Shown piece after piece: positions 15,917-22,627 of a stretch of 64,000 nucleotides of DNA (position 1 is the first letter of the stretch; every line of letters begins with the position of its first letter). The DNA is taken from positions 3,782,001 through 3,846,000 of the forward strand of contig NC_015726.1 in the NCBI RefSeq assembly GCF_000219215.1, in the 5' to 3' direction. A program made the translations under genes and the position numbers. Under the pieces are notes generated by a model. The model did not search any database. It saw nothing but the letters and a program-made list of their open reading frames with translations, and was not told where the DNA came from. This DNA comes from Cupriavidus necator N-1. Its GTDB lineage: Bacteria; Pseudomonadota; Gammaproteobacteria; Burkholderiales; Burkholderiaceae.

Positions 15917-17053
15917 TTACAGCTTGCGCGCGAAGCTGAACTGGGCGAAGCCCTGCTCGGCCACGTTGAACCAGGCGGCCTGGTTGTTGCGGAACACGCG
16001 CCAGTCGTCGTAGATCTTCTTGAACGACGGGTTCTTGGCGGTTTCGTCGGCGTAGGCTTCCTGGGTCGCCTTGAAGCACGCTTCCATGATCTCTTTGGAG
16101 AACGGGCGCAGCTTGACGCCGTTTTCCAGCAGGCGGGCCAGTGCCTGCGGGTTGACCGTGTCGTACTTGGCCATCATGTTGGTGTGCGCCTCGATGGTGG
16201 CGGTTTCCAGCGCGCGCTTGTACAGTGCCGGCAGCTTTGCGTACTCGGTGGCCGAGGCGTAGAACGACAGCTGCGCGCTGCCTTCCCACCAGCCCGGGTA
16301 GTAGTAGTACGGCGCCACCTTGTAGAAGCCCAGCTTCTCGTCATCGTACGGGCCCACCCACTCGGCCGCGTCGATGGTGCCTTTTTCCAGCGCGGGGTAG
16401 ATGTCGCCGCCGGCGATCTGCTGCGGCACCACGCCCAGGCGCGACAGCACCACGCCGGCAAAGCCGGCGATGCGGTATTTCAGGCCCTGCAGGTCGGCCA
16501 CGGTCTTGATTTCCTTGCGGAACCAGCCGCCCATCTGCGCATTGGTGTTGCCGCCCAGGAAGTTGACGACGTTGTATTCCTTGAAGAACTCGCGCATCAG
16601 CTTCATGCCGTTGCCCTGCAGCATCCAGGCGTTCTGCTGGCGTGCGGTCAGGCCGAACGGGACGGTGGTGTCAAAGCACAGCGTCGGGTTCTTGCCGAAG
16701 TAGTAGTAGCCGGCGGTGTGGCCGATCTGCACGGTGTTGTTCTGCACCGCGTCCAGCACCTGCAGGCCCGGCACGACTTCACCGGCGGCAAAGACCTTGA
16801 TGTTGAACTTGCCTTCGGTCAGTTCCTTGACGCGGGTCGACAGCAGTTCGGCACCGCCGAAGATGGTGTCGAGCGACTTGGGGAAGCTCGAGGCCAGGCG
16901 CCATTCCACGGCCGGGTTGCTGCCGACCACGGCCGGCGCTGCCGGGCCGCTGGCGGCGGCGGGCGCTGCCTTCTCTTCACCCTTGCCGCACGCGGCCAGT
17001 GCCCCGGTGGCGGCCACGGCCGACGCTTTCAACAGAAAGGAACGACGTTCCAT
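15917..17053 (-). CDS. TRAP transporter substrate-binding protein (DctP/TakP-like)
   Basis: A 378-residue periplasmic binding protein. The N-terminus MERRSFLLKASAVAAT carries a twin-arginine motif, and the signal ends in LAAC-GKGEE (C22), so it may be a Tat-exported lipoprotein. The mature protein begins with WRLASSFPKSLDTIFGGAE and contains GEVVPGLQVLDAV and the DctP-fold core; these match TakP-type binders of 2-oxo or dicarboxylic acids. The usual small and large TRAP membrane subunits are not adjacent, so it must work with a transporter encoded elsewhere or is an orphan. Start ATG 17053 follows GAGGAGAAGTGGAG. A strong terminator follows, so it is monocistronic. Confidence 0.92.
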   Translation of the reverse strand: MERRSFLLKASAVAATGALAACGKGEEKAAPAAASGPAAPAVVGSNPAVEWRLASSFPKSLDTIFGGAELLSTRVKELTEGKFNIKVFAAGEVVPGLQVLDAVQNNTVQIGHTAGYYYFGKNPTLCFDTTVPFGLTARQQNAWMLQGNGMKLMREFFKEYNVVNFLGGNTNAQMGGWFRKEIKTVADLQGLKYRIAGFAGVVLSRLGVVPQQIAGGDIYPALEKGTIDAAEWVGPYDDEKLGFYKVAPYYYYPGWWEGSAQLSFYASATEYAKLPALYKRALETATIEAHTNMMAKYDTVNPQALARLLENGVKLRPFSKEIMEACFKATQEAYADETAKNPSFKKIYDDWRVFRNNQAAWFNVAEQGFAQFSFARKL

Positions 17054-17392
17054 CTCCACTTCTCCTCTTATAGATATTGATTCGGATGCAGGCTCGCGGC
17101 TTGCATGATGCCGCGCGCCGGACCGTGACGCACCAGCCGCCGGGGTACGGCGGCCTGCGCAACGCTGTGCCTGTTGCGAACGGGCACGGCGGCGTGCCCC
17201 GCATGCCGGGCGCCGGACGCGGGCCACGGTAAAGGGCTGTCTTACCCGAAAGACAAGCCAGCCGATTATAGCGGTGGCTCTTTCGCCACGGGGTACCGTG
17301 CAAGTGCGGGTTTTCGCTAGTCAATCGCGCCATATCCGGGGGTTTTTCGCATTGTGAGACAGCGCACGGTGTGATGGATTTTGTAACCCGGC
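17054..17392. other. 339-bp divergent promoter region
   Basis: Between the TRAP binding-protein gene (-) and the porin-like gene (+). It holds a TGTCTT-N6-AAGACA dyad at 17238-17255 and a small hairpin GTGGC/GCCAC at 17274-17289. I could not place convincing -35/-10 elements. Confidence 0.5.
17238..17255. promoter_or_regulatory. Dyad TGTCTT-N6-AAGACA
   Basis: Perfect 6-bp arms around ACCCGA in the spacer between two divergent uptake genes. Symmetry and size suit a dimeric repressor or LysR-type site. Function is inferred from position only. Confidence 0.35.
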
Positions 17393-19207
17393 TTGCGGTC
17401 AAATGGGTCGGCTGATAAAAAACAGTCCCGCCTCCGGAGCCCTTGCCCGCTCCGGCCATTGTTGTTGCTTGCTGAATTGCTGTCCGAATTGCCGCCGGTC
17501 TCCCGTCTAATTCCCGCCACACCGCCTTGTCCCGGCCCTTCCGGGCGCGGTGGCCTGCCCCTGCGCCGCCTCGGTTTTGCCGTGCTGGCCGCGTGGGGCC
17601 TGGTCGCGTGCGCGCAGACCGGGGATGCGACCACCAGTGCCACCACGCCGCCACCCCGCATCGAACCGCACCCGGCGGTGACCGCGGGTCCGGCGCAAAC
17701 CGCCCGGCCTGCCGCGCCGGCCACGGCAGGCGCGGAGGACCCGCTGGCGGCGCTGATCGCCGGCGACGCGGCACCCACGGCCAGCGTGACCGTGCCAGCG
17801 GCACCGGCACCAGGCATCACGGGCGAGCCGGCGGCCCAGCCTGCCGTGCAGCCTGACGGCAGCGCGCCGGCAACCCTGGCCCGTACCAGCCCGGCTGCCG
17901 ACCCCGACTTCGTCGGCCCGCCCGAACCGCCACCCCAGCCGCCGCCACCACTGGTGCTGTTCCCGCCCCGGCTCGGCCAGTTCCAGGCCGAAGCGCCCGC
18001 CCAGCCGGCGGACAGCGCCACCGGTGACACACCGCCGGATGCCCCGCCGGTACTGCACTCGCAGCTGCCCGCCGAGGACCCCGCCGGGGATTCCGTGTGG
18101 CGCCTCGGTTACAGCGGCCGCGCCGCGGCCGAGGAACGCCCGGCCACCATGCGCGCCTGCCCCGGCGGCGCGCTCTCCACCGGCATCGGCAACGGCCTGG
18201 CCTGCCGCAGCGCCGGCGAGGTCAAGATCCGCGAATCGGTGCTGGACCTGGACGGCGGCGCGCAGGTGATGCTGATCGCGCAGGCGCGCGGCACCGACGC
18301 CACCACGGTCAATGGCCGCCCCCAGGCGATCGATCCGTATGCCCTGGTGCCGCAGTTCTATACCGCCGTCAGCGGCCTGGCGGTGCTGGACGGCGCCACC
18401 ATGTGGGCCGGCCGGCGCGACAATGCGCCGTTCCTGCTGTCGTCCGGCCTGCTGCCGCCCAATTCCACGGCGATGCGCTTCGGCGTGGACAACGCCAAGG
18501 TGATCGGCGATATCGGCCTGAGCTACCAGTACACCGCGCGCGCGGACCAGAACGGCCAGAACCTGCCCAGCTACCACTCACTGCGCACCGCGCCCATCAA
18601 CACCAACGAACAGGGTTCGATCCAGCTCGGCTTCACGCGGGTGGAGGCGCAGCCGCTGGTGCAAGATCCCGGCGGCGCATGGTGGGCGTCTGCGTTGCAC
18701 GAGCAGAAAGGCGTGCTGTTCGGCACCAACCGGCTCGGGGTGCAGTTCGGATCGGGAGCGCGCAACGCCATGACCGGCTACACCGGCATGGGACCGGCGC
18801 TGTCGCGCACGCGCGTGGCCGAATCGATGGAATGGAAGGGTCGCTCAGGGCTGAGCGGCGCGGTGGAGCAAAGTCTGCAGTTTGACCGGTCGCCGGTCGG
18901 CACGCTGCAGTGGACCACCACGCGCTTGCGTCCTGCTTACGTAGCGAGCAACCAGTTCCGCCTGAATTTCGAGGTCTCGCACGACCAGATCTCGTCCGGC
19001 TTCGGCGTCGGCGGCCAGCGCACCGCGCTGACCGTGGCGCCCACGCTGACACTGGGCAAGTCGGCGGGCAATGCCAACCTGCGCGCCTTCTACACCTATA
19101 GCCGTGCCAGCGACGTCGACGGCATCGGCTACACCGCGCCGGCCGACGCGTGGGCCTCGCAGCCGAGCGGCTCGATCTTCGGCGTGCAGCTCAATCGGCG
19201 CTGGTAG
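17393..19207 (+). CDS. Maltoporin (LamB)-like outer-membrane porin with Pro/Ala-rich N-terminal region
   Basis: The frame encodes up to 604 residues. The C-terminal 370 residues match LamB-type carbohydrate porins: SVWRLGYSGRA, GIGNGLACRSAGEVKI, the hallmark segment LDGATMWAGRR (compare PGSTIWAGKR in LamB), alternating beta-strands and a terminal aromatic residue (NRRW). The N-terminal part is unusual: an apparent lipoprotein signal RRLGFAVLAAWGLVAC (C73) followed by about 150 residues of Pro/Ala/Thr-rich linker. No ATG or GTG lies upstream of the signal in frame; the only choices are TTG 17393, later TTG codons, or CTG 17561, which would start exactly at the signal. So the 5' end is uncertain. 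The 3' end overlaps the convergent aquaporin gene by 17 bp. Confidence 0.8.
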   Translation: MRSNGSADKKQSRLRSPCPLRPLLLLAELLSELPPVSRLIPATPPCPGPSGRGGLPLRRLGFAVLAAWGLVACAQTGDATTSATTPPPRIEPHPAVTAGPAQTARPAAPATAGAEDPLAALIAGDAAPTASVTVPAAPAPGITGEPAAQPAVQPDGSAPATLARTSPAADPDFVGPPEPPPQPPPPLVLFPPRLGQFQAEAPAQPADSATGDTPPDAPPVLHSQLPAEDPAGDSVWRLGYSGRAAAEERPATMRACPGGALSTGIGNGLACRSAGEVKIRESVLDLDGGAQVMLIAQARGTDATTVNGRPQAIDPYALVPQFYTAVSGLAVLDGATMWAGRRDNAPFLLSSGLLPPNSTAMRFGVDNAKVIGDIGLSYQYTARADQNGQNLPSYHSLRTAPINTNEQGSIQLGFTRVEAQPLVQDPGGAWWASALHEQKGVLFGTNRLGVQFGSGARNAMTGYTGMGPALSRTRVAESMEWKGRSGLSGAVEQSLQFDRSPVGTLQWTTTRLRPAYVASNQFRLNFEVSHDQISSGFGVGGQRTALTVAPTLTLGKSAGNANLRAFYTYSRASDVDGIGYTAPADAWASQPSGSIFGVQLNRRW

Positions 19208-19925
19208 GGGCGCTGGCGGGCGCAGCGCGCCAGTCGGCCTGTGCCGTGGCAGCAGTGGCGGCCGCACCGGGTTTGCGGCACAGCCAGTGGAACAGCAGCG
19301 TGGCAGTCAGCCCGCCGCCGATCTGGGCCAGCACGAAGCCCGGCACGTCCTGCGGCCGGATCCCGGTAAAGGTATCGGTCAGCGCGCAGGCGATGGTCAG
19401 CGCCGGGTTAGCAAACGAGGTCGACGACGTGAACCAGTAGCCCGCGGTGATATAGCCTGCCACCACGAACGGCACCAGCTGCGGCCGGCTGCGCAGCGTT
19501 CCGATGCCCACGCCGACCAGGCCGAAGGTGGCCACGCACTCGCTCCACCACATTGCCGCGCCGGTGCGGCTCTGCGCCGACCAGGCCAGCGCCGGCTCGC
19601 CGAACATCGCATGGGCGGCCAGCACGCCGCAGATTCCGCCCGTCACCTGCACCAGCACATAGCGCAGCGCATCGCGCGGCGGCAGCGCGCCCTGCAGCAG
19701 CGCCGACAGGCTGACCACCGGATTGAAATGCCCGCCCGAGACCGGGCCAAGCGACACCAGCAAGGCCACCAGCCCGGCACCGGTCGCCAGCGAATTGGCC
19801 AGCAGCGCCAGCGCGGTATCGCCGGCGGCGAGGCGCTCGGCACGGATGCCGGAGCCCACCACAATCGCCACCAGCAGCGCCGTGCCCAGGCCTTCGGCCA
19901 CCAGGCGGCGTGCGAGCGTACTCAT
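19191..19925 (-). CDS. Aquaporin/MIP family channel
   Basis: A 244-residue, six-helix major intrinsic protein. The two half-helix pore motifs are HFNPVVS (N68, NPV in place of the first NPA) and FANPALT (NPA). GTALLVAIVVGSGI in helix 1 matches the AqpS-like bacterial group often found in arsenic-resistance operons, but no ars genes are present here. It probably conducts water, glycerol or metalloid hydroxides. Start ATG 19925 begins the conserved MSTLARRLVAEGLGT; the frame is open to 19970. The upstream 280 bp contains CCGCGA-GA-TCGCGG at 19991-20004 and nothing else recognised. Confidence 0.9.
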   Translation of the reverse strand: MSTLARRLVAEGLGTALLVAIVVGSGIRAERLAAGDTALALLANSLATGAGLVALLVSLGPVSGGHFNPVVSLSALLQGALPPRDALRYVLVQVTGGICGVLAAHAMFGEPALAWSAQSRTGAAMWWSECVATFGLVGVGIGTLRSRPQLVPFVVAGYITAGYWFTSSTSFANPALTIACALTDTFTGIRPQDVPGFVLAQIGGGLTATLLFHWLCRKPGAAATAATAQADWRAAPASAPTSAD

Positions 19926-20212
19926 CGCTGCGCTCCGTTGACGGCGCGCAGCAGCGATAAAGCGGAGCAACGAACGGGATACGAGAGCGACCGCGAGATC
20001 GCGGCAAAGGCAGTAAGGAAAACGTGCAGCGGCAAGATGGACAACGTCGCCTGAGACGACGCCTCGAACGGTGGCGGTTCAGTAGCAAGCCCGCGCACAC
20101 GCGGTGAGCGCGGACGCGACAGTGTTCCGCTCGCGCACGGAGCGCGTCAATGCGTGGCCGCTTTGTTGTGTGCAGACGCGCGGTATCGAATCGCCGCGCG
20201 GGCCGCGGGCCG

Positions 20213-20833
20213 TTACCGGTTGCTGGCCGCCAGCCGCAGGCCGAAGCCGACCAGCGCGATCCCGGCCAGTCGCGTTGCCAGCGTGCGCGCGAACGGCAGC
20301 GCCCGCAGCCGGCTGGCCACTGCGTTGCCCGCCAGCACCAGCGCCGCCTGGTAGGCGAGGCTGAGCACCGTGACGTGTGCCATCATCGCCGCCAGCGTGG
20401 CCGGCGACGCATCCGGGCGCAGGAACAGCGGGAAGAACGCGACAAAGAACAGCACCACCTTGGGGTTGGTCAGGCTCACCGTGAAGCCCTGGCGCAGGTA
20501 TACGCGCGCTGACTTGCGCGGCTCGGGCACGCCGGCGTCCGCGGCAAAGCGTGTACGCAGCAGCTGCACGCCCATCCAGCACAGGTACGCGGCACCGAAC
20601 CATTGCAAGCTGTGGAAAAGCAGCGGATTGGCCCGCATCACCGCCGCCAGTCCCGCCACCGCGGCGAGCATGTACCCGAGGTCGCCCAGCAGCGTGCCGC
20701 AGACCGCGCCCATGCCGGCCGCCACGCCATTGCGCGCGGTGGCGTTGAGAATGGCGATCGTGCCCGGGCCGGGGATCAGCTGGAACACCAGAATGGCGAG
20801 CACGAAGCTGGTGTAGTTCTGGATGTCGAGCAT
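20213..20833 (-). CDS. LysE/RhtB family amino-acid exporter
   Basis: A 206-residue inner-membrane exporter with the family's hallmark start (FQLIPGPGTIAILNATARNG), a GAAYLCWMG helix and the QGFTVSLTNPKVVLFF motif. These proteins export excess amino acids or homoserine-like compounds; the substrate cannot be read. Length is typical. No adjacent LysR regulator is present. Confidence 0.93.
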   Translation of the reverse strand: MLDIQNYTSFVLAILVFQLIPGPGTIAILNATARNGVAAGMGAVCGTLLGDLGYMLAAVAGLAAVMRANPLLFHSLQWFGAAYLCWMGVQLLRTRFAADAGVPEPRKSARVYLRQGFTVSLTNPKVVLFFVAFFPLFLRPDASPATLAAMMAHVTVLSLAYQAALVLAGNAVASRLRALPFARTLATRLAGIALVGFGLRLAASNR

Positions 20834-20940
20834 GGTGGCCTGGCAGTGTCGGATGCGAGCGCGGGATGCTTCGCTGCCGCCATGTTAGTGCAGCCTGGCC
20901 CATCGCGGCAAAGCGAATGGCTTCACGGGCGCAGCGCGCC

Positions 20941-21432
20941 TCAGCGCAGCAGGAACGCGATGTCCTCGACGCGGATCTGTGCCACCGGAATGCCCTTGCG
21001 GCGCTGGAACAGGATGTGCTGCTGCACGCGGCTGCGCTGCTCGGCAAATGCTGTGGGATCGATCGGCGTGCCCAGGCGCATGTAGTGCTGCGCCAGCAGC
21101 TTGTAGGCGCGGTGGCGCACCTGCATGGCCTCGGTCTCTGCACGCAGCCGCCGGATCTCTGCCGGGCTGCGGTCAATCGCCTGGTGCAGCTCCTCGACCG
21201 TGCGCGCATGCAGCTCGCGGTAGACGTCGCGCTCGGCCTCCATCTGGTGCAGCTCGTCGCGCAGCGCGCGGATCTTGTGCTGCAGCTTCAGCGTCTGCGA
21301 GACCGCCTGCTGCACCCGCCCCGCCGCCCCCAGCGCGTGGCTGGCCGCGGCCATGGTGCTCTTCCACAAGCCGCGCTCGTCGCCCGCAGTCTGCGGCGGC
21401 CAGCGGTTGTCCGTTCCGATCAACGTATCCAT
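20941..21432 (-). CDS. Hypothetical coiled-coil protein
   Basis: A 163-residue soluble protein I do not recognise. Residues about 40-110 are charged and heptad-like (LKLQHKIRALRDELHQMEAE, later EIRRLRAETEAMQ), predicting one long coiled coil. The C-terminus ends in QIRVEDIAFLLR, a conserved-looking tail. There is no signal peptide or membrane segment. A GGGGGG run four bases before ATG 21432 could serve as ribosome-binding site. Codon use resembles its neighbours, supporting a real gene. The spacer to tRNA-Phe (about 260 bp) has an AT-rich patch at 21540-21585. Confidence 0.7.
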   Translation of the reverse strand: MDTLIGTDNRWPPQTAGDERGLWKSTMAAASHALGAAGRVQQAVSQTLKLQHKIRALRDELHQMEAERDVYRELHARTVEELHQAIDRSPAEIRRLRAETEAMQVRHRAYKLLAQHYMRLGTPIDPTAFAEQRSRVQQHILFQRRKGIPVAQIRVEDIAFLLR

Positions 21433-21696
21433 CAGACCCCCCAGTAAGAAAGTGATAGCCCTGGGCCGGATGTCCGCGTTATGGGTGCGGCTTGGCCGGC
21501 TCGGTCCACGCCGCCGGGCGGCAGCGCATCAGGGCATCGTAGAGATACATATATCGGCTGCCAAGTAGAAGATATTTACTTCTGGGTTGGCTGTTGCGCG
21601 TTGCTGGCGTTGAGTCGGGAAGTGTTTCGCCGTTGCGGCGACAGCACGGGGACGGGAATCCGGGCGCGTTTATGACACTGCACCCCAATGCAAAAA

Positions 21697-21717
21697 GCCC
21701 GGCTGCGGGAGCCGGGC
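21697..21717 (-). terminator. Rho-independent terminator downstream of tRNA-Phe
   Basis: Perfect 8-bp arms GCCCGGCT (21697-21704) and AGCCGGGC (21710-21717), with A-run before and T-run after, so it works in both directions. It lies 12 bp beyond the tRNA 3' end. Confidence 0.88.
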
Positions 21718-21728
21718 TTTTCTTGTTC

Positions 21729-21804
21729 TGGTGGCCTGGGACGGAATCGAACCGCCGACACAAGGATTTTCAATCCTCTGCTCTACCGACTGAGCTACCG
21801 GGCC
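21729..21804 (-). tRNA. tRNA-Phe (anticodon GAA), CCA encoded
   Basis: The minus strand folds as a 76-nt tRNA: acceptor GGCCCGG, D-arm GCTC-AGTCGGTA-GAGC, anticodon stem GAGGA/TCCTT with loop TTGAAAA (anticodon GAA), T-arm GGCGG-TTCGATT-CCGTC, discriminator A and genomic CCA. Position 5 of the acceptor stem (C) faces A68, a mismatch; the other six acceptor pairs are Watson-Crick. Located 60 bp after the ntrX stop on the same strand. Confidence 0.96.
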
Positions 21805-21864
21805 AAAGAAGCGAAACTATAACTGGACTTTTTTGGCCAGTCAAGCGTCATGTGCGTCACTGCC

Positions 21865-22575
21865 TCATTGCTCGGCCGGCTCGGGCTTGTTGCGGCCCAG
21901 TTCGACGCCGAGCTGCTTGAGCTTGCGGTACAGGTGGGTACGCTCCAGCCCGGTCTTCTCGGCCACGCGGGTCATGCTGCCGTGTTCGCGCAGCAGATGG
22001 TATTCGAAGTAGGCGCGCTCGAACAGGTCGCGCGCTTCGCGCAGCGGCATGTCGAAGGAGAACTGCATCTCGGCCTCGGGCACGCGCGCGGGGTTGCCGT
22101 TGGGGGCGGCCTCGGCGGTGGCCTCGGGCACGGCGTCGGCCAAACCGGGCTCGGCCGACGGCGCCGCGGCGGGCGCGGCGGTGGCGGCCGTGCTGCTGCG
22201 CGGGCGTTCGATGCCGCGGGCCAGGCCCTGCTCGACCGCGGACAGCAGCTTCTGCAGTGCGATCGGCTTCTCAAGGAAATTGAGCGCGCCGATCTTGGTC
22301 GCCTCGACCGCCGTGTCGATGGTGGCGTGGCCCGACATCATGATGACGGGCATCGTCAGCTGTCCCTGCGCGGACCATTCCTTGAGCAGGGTCACGCCAT
22401 CGGTATCGGGCATCCAGATATCGAGCAGCACGAGGTCGGGCGTACCCGCCGCGCGGTATTCGCGCGCTTGCAGCGCGTTCTCCGCGAGTTCAACCACGTG
22501 GCCTTCGTCGCTGAGGATCTCCGAGAGCAGCTCCCGGATTCCCATTTCGTCATCGACTACGAGGATCGTTGCCAT
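21865..22575 (-). CDS. ntrX: NtrX-like response regulator with Fis-type HTH, no AAA+ domain
   Basis: A 236-residue regulator. The receiver domain is at residues 1-120 with D8, D9 and phosphoacceptor D52 (LLDIWMPDTDG), IMMSGHATIDTAV and the conserved Lys in LEKPIALQKLL. An Ala/Pro/Glu-rich linker (about 125-175) leads to a C-terminal Fis-family helix-turn-helix: RDLFERAYFEYHLL then MTRVAEKTGLERTHLYRKLKQLG. The sigma-54-interacting AAA+ ATPase present in alpha-proteobacterial NtrX is missing, so it cannot drive sigma-54 promoters by itself. ntrY lies 52 bp upstream. The pair is linked in other proteobacteria to nitrogen or redox and envelope control. Confidence 0.9.
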   Translation of the reverse strand: MATILVVDDEMGIRELLSEILSDEGHVVELAENALQAREYRAAGTPDLVLLDIWMPDTDGVTLLKEWSAQGQLTMPVIMMSGHATIDTAVEATKIGALNFLEKPIALQKLLSAVEQGLARGIERPRSSTAATAAPAAAPSAEPGLADAVPEATAEAAPNGNPARVPEAEMQFSFDMPLREARDLFERAYFEYHLLREHGSMTRVAEKTGLERTHLYRKLKQLGVELGRNKPEPAEQ

Positions 22576-22627
22576 ACTTCCCCTCTTAACCCCACCGCAG
22601 CGTTCCGGGACCGGACGCCATTGTTGA

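Noticed and set aside
21479..21763. A 94-codon minus-strand frame overlapping tRNA-Phe and its terminator
   Set aside because: It reads through the tRNA and the hairpin; no ribosome-binding site.
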